NCBI GenBank assembly: GCA_902764705.1
Contig: CACWWZ010000018.1
Coordinates: 1 to 64,000 of the forward strand
DNA length: 64,000 bases
Source: an uncultured Prevotellaceae bacterium
GTDB lineage: Bacteria; Bacteroidota; Bacteroidia; Bacteroidales; Bacteroidaceae
Reading direction: 5' to 3'
Positions 50,124-58,505 of this stretch are shown piece by piece. The notes beneath the pieces were generated by a model. The model did not search any database. It was given only the letters and a program-made list of their open reading frames with translations, and was not told the origin of the DNA. A program made the position numbers and the translations under genes. Position 1 is the stretch's first letter, and each line of letters opens with the position of its first letter.

Positions 50124-51392
50124 ATGAAGAAAACGCTACTATCACTAATTGCTATCCTCGTTGCCACAGCTGCCTCGGCGCAGAAATTTGTGGGCGGCGA
50201 CATTTCCATGCTCAAGAAGTTCCAGGACGAAGGAGCCATCTATAAAGACAAGGACGGTAACACCGTCGAACCGCTTGCTTTTTTCAAACAGCAAGGATGG
50301 AATGCCATGCGCGTCCGTTTGTTTGTAGACCCTTCGAAAGCATCCGCATCTGACAGGAAAGAAGGTGCCATACAAGATCTGGAATACGTAAAAGTCCTTG
50401 GCAAGCGCATCAAGGAGGCGGGCTTCAGCTTCATGCTCGACTTCCATTATAGCGACACATGGACAGACCCCGGCAAGCACGCTACGCCATCGGCATGGAG
50501 TAGTCTTTCCGTCGAGCAGATGACGGCAAAAATAGCCGAATACACAAAAACATGTCTTCAGGAACTGAAACAAGCAGGCGCAGAACCCGACTTTATCCAG
50601 ACAGGCAATGAGATAACGACAGGCATATTGTGGCCAACAGGCAAGATATATGCAGGTGGGGGAGCACCCTCAGGAGGATCGTGGGACCATTTTGCCGGAT
50701 ATCTGGCCAGTGCCATCAAGGCCTGCAACGAGGAATGCCCCCAGGCACAAATCGTTATCCACACCGAGATGCATGCTCCTGCCGATGTACCCAAGTTCTA
50801 CAATCAGTTGAAGAATTATCAAGATGTAAATTATGACATCATAGGTCTGAGCTACTATCCTGACTATCATGGCACACTCGCCACACTCGGCTCCACGCTG
50901 ACAACTTTAGAGGCTGATCATCCTGACAAAAAGATAATGATTGTCGAGACTGGCTATGGATTCGAGTGGCAACTCTCAGGGGCAAAGTACAACTATAGCA
51001 GCACGTGGTCCCTATCCGAAAGCGGACAGCAAAAATTCACCACCGACCTGATAGCAGCCCTCGAAGCGCATCCCAATGTCAACGGCATATTCTGGTGGTA
51101 TCCTGAATACACGCTCAACAACATCGTTTTCAAGAACGGCGCTGAAGACTGGAGCAAGGATTTCACCAGCGGATACTGGAATGCCGCCCTGTTCCACTAC
51201 AAGACCGGCCGCGCCCTCACTGCACTCTATGAACTGCAGAACTTTGTGGGCAGCACAGGCATTGAAACAGTTCAAAGTTCAAAGTTTAAAGTTCAAAGTA
51301 ATTCGTGGTACACCCTTGACGGTCGCCGTCTATCAGGCGCCCCCAGTCAAAAAGGCCTCTACATTTACAACGGCAAAAAGATGGTGAGATAA
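50124..51392 (+). CDS. Secreted GH53 endo-beta-1,4-galactanase
   Basis: Cleaves beta-1,4-galactan side chains of pectin (arabinogalactan I). Start chosen at MKKTLLSLIAILVATAASAQ, a clean signal peptide; an upstream ATG at 50100 adds MMYKTTNN only. The GH53 barrel begins KFVGGDISMLKKFQDEGAIY, with WNAMRVRLFVDPS, FMLDFHYSDTWTDPGKH, acid/base E163 in IQTGNEITTG, and nucleophile E275 in MIVETGYGFEW. The 422-residue length is usual. After the domain comes a linker encoded by a period-7 repeat (ETVQSSKFKVQSN), then the tail WYTLDGRRLSGAP...LYIYNGKKMVR, one residue type short of the usual VIK end. Pectic galactan complements the arabinan enzymes upstream. Confidence 0.92.
   Translation: MKKTLLSLIAILVATAASAQKFVGGDISMLKKFQDEGAIYKDKDGNTVEPLAFFKQQGWNAMRVRLFVDPSKASASDRKEGAIQDLEYVKVLGKRIKEAGFSFMLDFHYSDTWTDPGKHATPSAWSSLSVEQMTAKIAEYTKTCLQELKQAGAEPDFIQTGNEITTGILWPTGKIYAGGGAPSGGSWDHFAGYLASAIKACNEECPQAQIVIHTEMHAPADVPKFYNQLKNYQDVNYDIIGLSYYPDYHGTLATLGSTLTTLEADHPDKKIMIVETGYGFEWQLSGAKYNYSSTWSLSESGQQKFTTDLIAALEAHPNVNGIFWWYPEYTLNNIVFKNGAEDWSKDFTSGYWNAALFHYKTGRALTALYELQNFVGSTGIETVQSSKFKVQSNSWYTLDGRRLSGAPSQKGLYIYNGKKMVR
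51269..51296 (+). repeat. Period-7 array inside the GH53 gene, before its tail
   Basis: Units AGTTCAA, AGTTCAA, AGTTTAA, AGTTCAA encode QSSKFKVQS between the GH53 domain and the C-terminal tail. Confidence 0.8.
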
Positions 51393-51407
51393 TGGCGAAA
51401 GAACGGC

Positions 51408-52460
51408 TCACTCATAGTGCCTGATTCTTACGTCAATGCCGTAGTCCTTTAGCTGCGCTGGGATTCCTTTCACATCCGTCTGTCCATAGTGATAAGGGAA
51501 CAGCACCTTGGGCTTGACAGTCTTGGCAGCCTTTACCAGTTGTTCCGTCGTCATCGTATAAGGCTGGTTGCAAGGCAAAAAGGCAATGTCGATGTCCTTG
51601 ATGTCCTGCATCTCAGGAATATCCTCCGTATCACCAGCGATGTAGATGCGCAGTCCGTCGATTGTCAGGATATAGCCGTTGTCGCGACCCTTCGGGTGGA
51701 ACTGCGTGCGACCCTCGGAAATGTTATAGGCAGGGACAGCCTCAACGGTGATATCATTGAATGTTGAACTTTGACCATTAACCATTATTTCTCCATAGCC
51801 CAGCATCTCTGCACAACGCTTGTTGGTTATCAGCTGTGTCTTTTCGCCCGTCAACTGTTTGAGAGCCTCCTTATCAAAGTGATCGCCGTGCTCGTGTGTC
51901 ACGAAAATATAGTCAGCCTTCGGCATAGCGGTGTAGTCAATCGTCTTGTTGCCAAGCTTAGTCACAGGGTCAATCTCAATCTCGCGGCCGTCATACTCGA
52001 TACGTATACTGGCATGAACCAATGCGTAGAACTTCAACGTCTTTCCACTCTTGGTCTTGAAGACATCCACCTCGTACGTATCTGTAGTAACAGGCATCTT
52101 GGCCTCTTTCCAAGCGAGAATGCCACCCTTCAGGTTTACTGCCTTATAACCTTCCGCGGCCAGTCTTCCAGCAGCGTTTGCCGAGCGCCGCCCGCTTCTG
52201 CAATACACGGCAATCGCCCTATCGGTAGGCAACGCCTCTTTCACCTTCTGGATGAAATCGCCTTGTGCCTGATCGATGTTCAAGGCTCCTACCAGGTGTC
52301 CATCCTTGAACTCATCAGCCGTACGCACATCCAGCACCACAACGTTAGGATTTGTCATCAACTCTGCGAATCCCTTCACGTCCACATCTTCATAACTCGC
52401 CTGTGCACAGGCAACATTCAGGCCTAAAGTGGCCAACAAATAAGCAAACAACTTTTTCAT
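51408..52460 (-). CDS. Exported rhodanese / metallo-beta-lactamase-fold fusion protein
   Basis: A 350-residue protein with a signal peptide (KKLFAYLLATLGLNVACAQA; the Cys makes a lipoprotein possible but the box is weak). The rhodanese domain (about 24-120) has the active Cys in AVYCRSGRRSAN. The UlaG-like metallo-beta-lactamase-fold domain (about 135-350) has the metal motif VTHEHGDHFD and YIAGDTEDIPEM, ending with PYHYGQTD. Both active sites look intact. Persulfide dioxygenase-rhodanese fusions exist, but this MBL part is of the L-ascorbate-lactonase/L-AA hydrolase-like subgroup and not the ETHE1 type, so sulfur metabolism is only a possibility. It converges with the GH53 gene, 15 nt apart. 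Confidence 0.82.
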   Translation of the reverse strand: MKKLFAYLLATLGLNVACAQASYEDVDVKGFAELMTNPNVVVLDVRTADEFKDGHLVGALNIDQAQGDFIQKVKEALPTDRAIAVYCRSGRRSANAAGRLAAEGYKAVNLKGGILAWKEAKMPVTTDTYEVDVFKTKSGKTLKFYALVHASIRIEYDGREIEIDPVTKLGNKTIDYTAMPKADYIFVTHEHGDHFDKEALKQLTGEKTQLITNKRCAEMLGYGEIMVNGQSSTFNDITVEAVPAYNISEGRTQFHPKGRDNGYILTIDGLRIYIAGDTEDIPEMQDIKDIDIAFLPCNQPYTMTTEQLVKAAKTVKPKVLFPYHYGQTDVKGIPAQLKDYGIDVRIRHYE

Positions 52461-52555
52461 TTTGCAAAGATACGAAAAATAATCGGACTGACAAACCTTC
52501 AGCCCGATTTTCTTTCATCCTTAATACTTTTGGTGCTCGTCACCGTCTTTTGGTG

Positions 52556-53884
52556 TCAGAAGTTGAGGTCGTGTCCACGATAGAACTCGATAAGAGCCTG
52601 CTGGTACAGATTCTCGTAACGGGCCTGGACAAGGTCGGACTCAGACTTCAGATAAGTATTCTTGGCTTCGTTGAACTCGGTGATGGTAGCTTTGCCATTC
52701 TCGTATTTCGCCTGCATGAGTTGGAAGGCATCCTTTGTGCTCTGCAGGGCTTCTTTGGAGGATTTCTCTTTCGATTGCGCATTCAGGGCATTGTAGTACA
52801 CCTGCTGGATTTCTTTATATAGCGTCTTCTTCGTGTTGTCGAGCTGCAACTGCTGATTCTCCTGCTCGATACGGGCATTTCGGATATTGTTGCGCGTCTG
52901 GAAACGGTTGAAGATGGGGATGTTGAGATTCAAGCCGATATACTGTGAGAAGTTGTTCTTTATCTGGGTAGAGAAGTTATCACTCTTGAAACCGCTGGTG
53001 GTATAGTAGTTGGTGCCGAGACCGCCGCTTAGGGAGAGCGAGGGAAGGTTGCCAGCCTGGGCAATCTTGATGCTATGCTCCGTTCCTTTCAGGCGAAGCT
53101 GCTGGGCAGCAATTTCGGGCTTGATGCCCAGGGCCTCGGCGTAGATAACGTCAGGGGAGGGAATAGCGACGGAAAAACCGTCGCCAACAGTCAAATCGGG
53201 GCGGAAGATGGCGAAGTTGTCGGGTGTGGGTAGCTCGAGAAGCTGCGTGAGGGTAAGTATGGCCAGACGGGTATTATTTTCGGCCTGGGTAGCCGTAAGA
53301 CGGCTGCTGGCAAGGGTTGCTTTCTGCTGCGAGAGTTCAGCCTCCGAAGCCTTGCCGTTATCGACAAAGGCCTGCAGACGCACGACTTGTGCAGAGTCGA
53401 TGGCAATTTGACGATTAGCTACATCGGCAATCTCCATGTCGTAGAGAATCTGGACATAGGCCTGAGCCACCTGCATGCGGATGTCGTCCTTTGCCTTATC
53501 AAGGTCGGCAGTAGCGGCTTCGAGATTCAGTTGGCTGAGCTTGATCTGATTTGGAATCTGGAAACCCGTAAAGATGGGTACGCTGGTGCCAAGCGAGAAC
53601 GAGGTCGACGAGGTGTTCGTGTTCGAATAGGTATTCTCTGCCGTGAGACCACGTCCGAACGAAAAGTTCTGACTGGCAGATGCGCTAAGATCTGGCAGGC
53701 GCGAATTTTTGGCCGTAGAGAGCTGAAGTTCCTGCTGACGGCAGGCATTCTCCTGCTGCTTGATGCTGATATTATGCTCGACGGCGTAATCACAGCACTC
53801 ACGCAGGGTCCACTGCTTATCTTGGGCTAGTAGGCCTAGTCTGACTAGTGCCACTAGTAATACGGGCATGATTATTCTTTTCAT
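52556..53884 (-). CDS. TolC-family outer-membrane efflux protein
   Basis: Outer-membrane channel of a tripartite exporter. The 442-residue mature fold consists of long alpha-helical coiled coils (e.g. NRQIAIDSAQVVRLQAFVDN and LYKEIQQVYYNALNAQSK) alternating with beta strands (LSLSGGLGTNYYT, YIGLNLNIPIFNRFQTRNN), the TolC duplication. The signal peptide (PVLLVALVRLGLLAQ) is encoded by a period-9 DNA repeat. Last gene of the efflux operon, 6 nt after the HlyD-type gene. Confidence 0.9.
   Translation of the reverse strand: MKRIIMPVLLVALVRLGLLAQDKQWTLRECCDYAVEHNISIKQQENACRQQELQLSTAKNSRLPDLSASASQNFSFGRGLTAENTYSNTNTSSTSFSLGTSVPIFTGFQIPNQIKLSQLNLEAATADLDKAKDDIRMQVAQAYVQILYDMEIADVANRQIAIDSAQVVRLQAFVDNGKASEAELSQQKATLASSRLTATQAENNTRLAILTLTQLLELPTPDNFAIFRPDLTVGDGFSVAIPSPDVIYAEALGIKPEIAAQQLRLKGTEHSIKIAQAGNLPSLSLSGGLGTNYYTTSGFKSDNFSTQIKNNFSQYIGLNLNIPIFNRFQTRNNIRNARIEQENQQLQLDNTKKTLYKEIQQVYYNALNAQSKEKSSKEALQSTKDAFQLMQAKYENGKATITEFNEAKNTYLKSESDLVQARYENLYQQALIEFYRGHDLNF
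53827..53862. repeat. Period-9 CTAGTNNNN array encoding the TolC signal peptide
   Basis: CTAGTAGGC, CTAGTCTGA, CTAGTGCCA, CTAGTAATA. On the coding strand it yields the hydrophobic LLVALVRLGLLA core. Confidence 0.8.
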
Positions 53885-53890
53885 TGCTTT

Positions 53891-55006
53891 TTACTTTTTA
53901 TTGTCCTCGTCGGCTATGACTTCCGGTCCACGTACCTTGTCCTTAGCAGTGAGACCCTTCTTAATCTCGATATTCACACCGTCAGAGAGTCCTGTGACGA
54001 CAAGGTGACGATCGTATGTTTTCTCCTTGCCATCGCCTTTGACAAGATAGACGAAGGTGGAGTCTCCGCTGAACTCGATGGCACTCTCAGGGATGGTGAG
54101 AACCTTGTCGGCGCGAGCAAGAACAATCTCAGCATTGGCACTATAGCCAGAGCGGATTTTGCCACCCTCGGAAAGTTTTACGGCAGCCTTGATTTCAAAC
54201 TGATTAGCACCGTTCGACTCGACAGCCTTAGGGGATACATACTCCAACGCGGCGTCGAACTTCAAATCCTGCAGGGCACCAACGGTAATCTTCATAGGCA
54301 TGTCGTTGACAAGCTGCCCGACCTCAGTCTCATCGATATTTCCTCTGAAGATAAGGTCGTTCATGTTAGCCACGCTGGCGATGGTGGTACCGTCGTTGAA
54401 GGTGTTCGACAGGATGACGCTGTTACCAACCTTGACGGGAATGTCGAGGATGACACCGCTGATGGTAGAGCGAATCAATGTCGAGCTGGCCTTGGCATTC
54501 GACTGAGAGACACCGTCGCGTACCACCTGAAGGGCGTCGATGGCAGCCTTCTTCTCTTCCTGGGCCTGACAGAGGCTTTGGCGACTCTTGTCGAACTCAT
54601 CGTCGGAGACCAACTTCTGGTTGTGGAGGTTCTCTTCACGATTGTAGTCCACCTGAGCCTGCTGCAAGTTGATTTCAGCCAGTCGCACGCGTGACTCGGC
54701 AGAGGACAGCGAGCCCATATCGGGGATAACCTTTACCTTGGCAATAACGTCGCCGGCATTGACATAATCGCCTGGCTGCTTATAGAGCTCGGAGATGATG
54801 CCAGAGATTTGCGGTTTGATGTTCACCTCGTTGCGAGGTTCGATCTTGCCCGTGATGATGGTTGTCTTCTGGATGCTGTCCATCTTCGGAGTAAACTCGG
54901 AGTACACAATCTCCTTAGGCTGGCTCTTCTGCCAAAGGAACACGAAGGTTCCAATGAAAATCAGCGCGATAATAGCTGCGATGATTAATTTGCTGTACTT
55001 TTTCAT
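53891..55006 (-). CDS. HlyD/MacA-type periplasmic adaptor (membrane fusion protein)
   Basis: Links the inner-membrane ABC permeases to TolC. The protein of about 371 residues has an N-terminal anchor helix (KLIIAAIIALIFIGTFVFLW) and the lipoyl-like halves EVNIKPQISGIISELYKQPG and SSTLIRSTISGVILDIPVKV. Between them are a helical hairpin (about 110-170), then beta-barrel and membrane-proximal domains with KVLTIPESAIEF and RHLVVTGLSDGVNIEIKKGL. The ATG at 55006 (MKKYSKL) is preferred; an in-frame ATG at 55036 would add a Lys/Asn-rich decapeptide. Confidence 0.88.
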   Translation of the reverse strand: MKKYSKLIIAAIIALIFIGTFVFLWQKSQPKEIVYSEFTPKMDSIQKTTIITGKIEPRNEVNIKPQISGIISELYKQPGDYVNAGDVIAKVKVIPDMGSLSSAESRVRLAEINLQQAQVDYNREENLHNQKLVSDDEFDKSRQSLCQAQEEKKAAIDALQVVRDGVSQSNAKASSTLIRSTISGVILDIPVKVGNSVILSNTFNDGTTIASVANMNDLIFRGNIDETEVGQLVNDMPMKITVGALQDLKFDAALEYVSPKAVESNGANQFEIKAAVKLSEGGKIRSGYSANAEIVLARADKVLTIPESAIEFSGDSTFVYLVKGDGKEKTYDRHLVVTGLSDGVNIEIKKGLTAKDKVRGPEVIADEDNKK

Positions 55007-55068
55007 TGTTATATTGTTTTTTTTGTTTTTGTTCATTGCTTATTCGGGCGACAAAATCGCCCGACACA

Positions 55069-56322
55069 CTACTCGTCACGCATGGCGTCGACGGGTTTAA
55101 TACTCATTGCACGGGCAGCAGGAGCGAGGCCTGCGAGGACACCCATTGTCGATACCATTAAGGCAGCAAAGATGGCCGTCCAGAATCCCACCTGGAAGTG
55201 CGCCGCAACGATGCCGTCCTCGGTATTTCCCAGTTCCAGCATCTGTAGGATCATCACTCCAAAGAGGATTCCCGACATGCCGGCGACCAGCGTGAGTACA
55301 ATACTCTCGGAAATAATCTGCGACAATATCATCTTCGGCGTAGCACCAATGGCGCGGCGGATACCAATCTCCGTAGTGCGTTCACGTACGGTAACCATCA
55401 TAATGTTCGACACGCCGATAGCACCTGCAAGTAGTGTGCCGAGACCTACGAGCCAGATGAGGAAGTTTACACCCCGGAACAGGTTGTCGAGCATCTGGAA
55501 GAGTACCTCGGTGTTAAACACCATAGCTCCCTGCTCGTCGGTGGGGTCTACGAAATGTGCCATTGTCACGGCCTCGCGGATACGGTCTGTCAACGTCGAC
55601 ATCACTACGCCCTTCCGACCTGTGGCAACCAGCATGTCCACCTCGTTGCCTCGATTGTAGGTCTGCTGCATCAGCGTTAGAGGCAGCGTAATGCGTTCCT
55701 CGGCACGTCCGTTGATATTCATACTCGTCGAGGCATAGTCCACGCCAATCACCTGATAGTAGGTAGAGTCGATGCGAATACTCTTGCCACACGGGTCGCC
55801 ACCCTCCTTGAAGAGTTCCTTGTAGATTTTCTTTCCGATGACACATACCTTGCGCTGCTCCTTGATGTCCATATCATTGATATATCGGCCATAATAGAGT
55901 TTGGGGGCAACGACAAGCGCATACTCTGGCGAGGTACCTTGTACACGCGGTGTCGTTGTCTGGTCGCCGTAATAGGCCGTGTTGCTACCTCCCCAAGGCG
56001 AGAACAGCACGGGTGCCACGACGTCGAGTTCAGGCACGCGCTGCTTCAGTCGGTGAATATCCTTGTAGTCCATGCTCCACCAACGGCCCTTGCGGAAGCC
56101 CTTGTAAGCCTTCGATGTCTGCTGACCCCAAATAATGACGGTGTTCTGTGCGAAGCCCTCGAAATTCTTCTCCAGCAGCTCCTTCAGTCCCTGTCCGCCG
56201 CCCATCAGAGCCACGAGCATGAACACACCCCAGAACACGCCGAAGCCTGTGAGGAACGACCGTGCTTTGTTGCGAGTCAGCGTGTCGAGTATTTCGCGGT
56301 AGGAATCTATATCTATTCTCAT
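55069..56322 (-). CDS. MacB-type ABC transporter permease 1
   Basis: A 417-residue inner-membrane permease. N-terminal helix in NKARSFLTGFGVFWGVFMLVALMGG, a large periplasmic MacB-core domain (about 45-275), then three C-terminal helices with the family signature NIMMVTVRERTTEIGIRRAIGATP. These type VII ABC permeases do not move substrate across the inner membrane but drive periplasmic extrusion through TolC. It forms a heterodimer candidate with the second permease just upstream. MacB-family substrates include macrolides and lipoproteins; none is indicated here. Confidence 0.9.
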   Translation of the reverse strand: MRIDIDSYREILDTLTRNKARSFLTGFGVFWGVFMLVALMGGGQGLKELLEKNFEGFAQNTVIIWGQQTSKAYKGFRKGRWWSMDYKDIHRLKQRVPELDVVAPVLFSPWGGSNTAYYGDQTTTPRVQGTSPEYALVVAPKLYYGRYINDMDIKEQRKVCVIGKKIYKELFKEGGDPCGKSIRIDSTYYQVIGVDYASTSMNINGRAEERITLPLTLMQQTYNRGNEVDMLVATGRKGVVMSTLTDRIREAVTMAHFVDPTDEQGAMVFNTEVLFQMLDNLFRGVNFLIWLVGLGTLLAGAIGVSNIMMVTVRERTTEIGIRRAIGATPKMILSQIISESIVLTLVAGMSGILFGVMILQMLELGNTEDGIVAAHFQVGFWTAIFAALMVSTMGVLAGLAPAARAMSIKPVDAMRDE

Positions 56323-56337
56323 AATCTTCTGGTATTT

Positions 56338-56373
56338 CTAGTATATCTAGTACGACTTGTCAGATTAGTCGGC
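56338..56373. repeat. Period-9 array between the two permease genes
   Basis: CTAGTATAT, CTAGTACGA, CTTGTCAGA, TTAGTCGGC; the upstream permease stop (56365-56367) is in the last unit. Confidence 0.7.
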
Positions 56374-57621
56374 TCGGAGCGCTTCGATGGGACGGATACG
56401 GCTGGCCTTGAAAGCGGGAATCAGTCCGGCGATGGTACCGGCTATGATCATGACCATCGTCGCCTCAAAGCAGACATCGAGCCCAACGGTAGGATTCAAG
56501 AACATCGTAGCCTGGAAGAGTCCCGTATCTACAGTCTCATGACCGATGGTAGCATCCATGTACTCATTAGCCGCAACACCCAGTACCATACCAATGTAGC
56601 CGAAGAACGTGGTGATAATCACACTCTCGATGATAATCAGTTTCAGGATGCTCCAAGGCTTGGCGCCGATGGCTTTACGGATGCCAAACTCGTGGGTACG
56701 TTCCTTGACGGTGATTAGCATGATGTTGGAAACGCCGACGATACCACTCAACAACGTAAAGAGTCCTACAATCCAAAGTGCCGTACGAATGATGGCGATA
56801 CCCGTTTCCATCTGTAAACTCTGCGTGTAGCCGTTCCAAAGCCAGATGGCGCGCTCGTCCTCTGGATGAGCCTGGTGGTTGGCGTTCAGGCGACGGCGGT
56901 AGTCTTTCTCGAAAGCATCGTTGGCTTCCTCCGTCGGCAGCCCATGGAAGGTAAACTCGATGTTGCCAATACTGCTGCTATTAGCTCCGTAAATGCTCTT
57001 GATGGTGGAGTAAGCTGAGTAGGCTGAACTCTCGCCATCGCCAGGAGTCTTATAAATACCTACCACCTTAAACGAGAAGTTGCCCACCTTGACATATTTA
57101 CCAACCAGCGTTTTGTAGTCCTTCGGTTCCAGTTCCTTGGCCTGCTTATCGGTCAGTACCAAAACCTTACGTTTCTCTTTCAGGTCGATATCGTTGATAT
57201 TACGGCCACATATCAGCGAGCGCTTGACAATCTGGCTATGAATAGGATACACGCCCATGATTTGCAGGCTCATGTATTGCTCGCCATTTGTTACAGTAGC
57301 ACTTTGATAGTACGTGGCTCCAACGTCATCAATATGATTCTTGAATTCCGATTCGGTGGCTTCCAGGTCGTGAGTGTTCAGGTTGATATTGCGTCCTTCA
57401 CTCAGTCCCTTATAGGCCTTCGAAGTCCGGCCTCCATATGCCTCCATCGAGTTAGTCAACCAGTTGCTGCTCTGCTCGAGGTTAGCGTTGATGAGTCCGT
57501 TGCCGGCACCAAGCAGCACGATAATCATAAAGATTCCCCACGCCACAGCGAAACCTGTGAGCGTCGTGCGGAGCTTATTGCGACGAGCCGTCGACCATAT
57601 TTCTGTAATTATATCACGCAT
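56365..57621 (-). CDS. MacB-type ABC transporter permease 2
   Basis: A 418-residue paralogue of the neighbouring permease: helix in RTTLTGFAVAWGIFMIIVLLG, periplasmic domain (about 45-280) with YGGRTSKAYKGLSEGRN, then NIMLITVKERTHEFGIRKAIGAKP and two further helices, ending with IPAFKASRIRPIEALRAD. The tandem of two different permeases with one ATPase suggests a heterodimeric MacB-like exporter. Confidence 0.9.
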   Translation of the reverse strand: MRDIITEIWSTARRNKLRTTLTGFAVAWGIFMIIVLLGAGNGLINANLEQSSNWLTNSMEAYGGRTSKAYKGLSEGRNINLNTHDLEATESEFKNHIDDVGATYYQSATVTNGEQYMSLQIMGVYPIHSQIVKRSLICGRNINDIDLKEKRKVLVLTDKQAKELEPKDYKTLVGKYVKVGNFSFKVVGIYKTPGDGESSAYSAYSTIKSIYGANSSSIGNIEFTFHGLPTEEANDAFEKDYRRRLNANHQAHPEDERAIWLWNGYTQSLQMETGIAIIRTALWIVGLFTLLSGIVGVSNIMLITVKERTHEFGIRKAIGAKPWSILKLIIIESVIITTFFGYIGMVLGVAANEYMDATIGHETVDTGLFQATMFLNPTVGLDVCFEATMVMIIAGTIAGLIPAFKASRIRPIEALRAD

Positions 57622-57628
57622 AGATTTT

Positions 57629-57655
57629 CTAGTATAACTAGTATCACTAGTCTTA
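57629..57655. repeat. Period-9 array between ABC ATPase and permease 2
   Basis: CTAGTATAA, CTAGTATCA, CTAGTCTTA; the ATPase stop codon (57653-57655) closes the last unit. Confidence 0.75.
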
Positions 57656-58372
57656 TTTCATTAAGCCTCCGCTGCCGAAGGGTGAGGCATCGTGGTTCAG
57701 GTTCTCTTCAATCTGTCCGATGATGCCGTCCTTGATATGAACAATCTTGTTGGTCTCGTTAGCCACACCGCTTTCGTGAGTCACCACGACGATAGTCATG
57801 CCTTCGTCTTGGTTCAGCTGCTTCAGCAGTTGCATCACCTCGACAGACGTCTTTGAGTCCAAAGCGCCTGTCGGTTCATCAGCGAGAATGATCTGTGGCT
57901 TCGTAATCAGCGCACGGGCAATGGCCACACGCTGTTTCTGTCCACCAGACAGTTCGTTGGGGTAATGCTCCGCCCAATCCAGAAGCCCCAGACGCTCCAG
58001 ATACTCCAAAGCAAGGGTGTGTCGCTTTTTACGCGACACCCCTTGGTAGAAAAGTGGCAACTCAACATTTTCTACGGCTGTTTTAAACGAGATGAGATTA
58101 AATGACTGAAAGATAAAGCCTATCATGCGGTTACGATAATCGGCGGCCTTTGTCTCCGAGAGGTTCCAGATGGGAACACCAGCCAGTTCGTAGGTCCCTG
58201 AATCGTAGTTGTCGAGGATGCCCAGAATGTTCAGCAATGTTGACTTGCCCGACCCTGAGGCTCCCATGATTGAGACGAACTCGCCCTTGGCAATGTCGAG
58301 GTTGATACCCTTCAACACGTGGAGCGGCTGAGCGCCCTGATAGGTTTTGTTGATGTCTTGTAAATGAATCAT
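57653..58372 (-). CDS. MacB/LolD-type ABC transporter ATP-binding protein
   Basis: ATPase (239 residues) energising the two downstream permeases. Walker A is GASGSGKST (near 34-42), signature LSGGQKQRVAIARAL, Walker B IILADEPTGALD, H-loop VVTHESG. These match the MacB/LolD subgroup. First gene of the five-gene efflux operon; a -7 box (CAAATGTA, 58424-58431) lies about 50 nt upstream. Confidence 0.93.
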   Translation of the reverse strand: MIHLQDINKTYQGAQPLHVLKGINLDIAKGEFVSIMGASGSGKSTLLNILGILDNYDSGTYELAGVPIWNLSETKAADYRNRMIGFIFQSFNLISFKTAVENVELPLFYQGVSRKKRHTLALEYLERLGLLDWAEHYPNELSGGQKQRVAIARALITKPQIILADEPTGALDSKTSVEVMQLLKQLNQDEGMTIVVVTHESGVANETNKIVHIKDGIIGQIEENLNHDASPFGSGGLMK

Positions 58373-58505
58373 GAAAACAATCTTCTTACCTAAAGTTTTA
58401 CCTAGTTTTGTCAGTTAGACGCTGCAAATGTACGAAAAGTTGCAGTTCCCTCCAAATATTTGGGATAATCTGCACAATTCTGTGACGAATGACTAGGATG
58501 AATGC

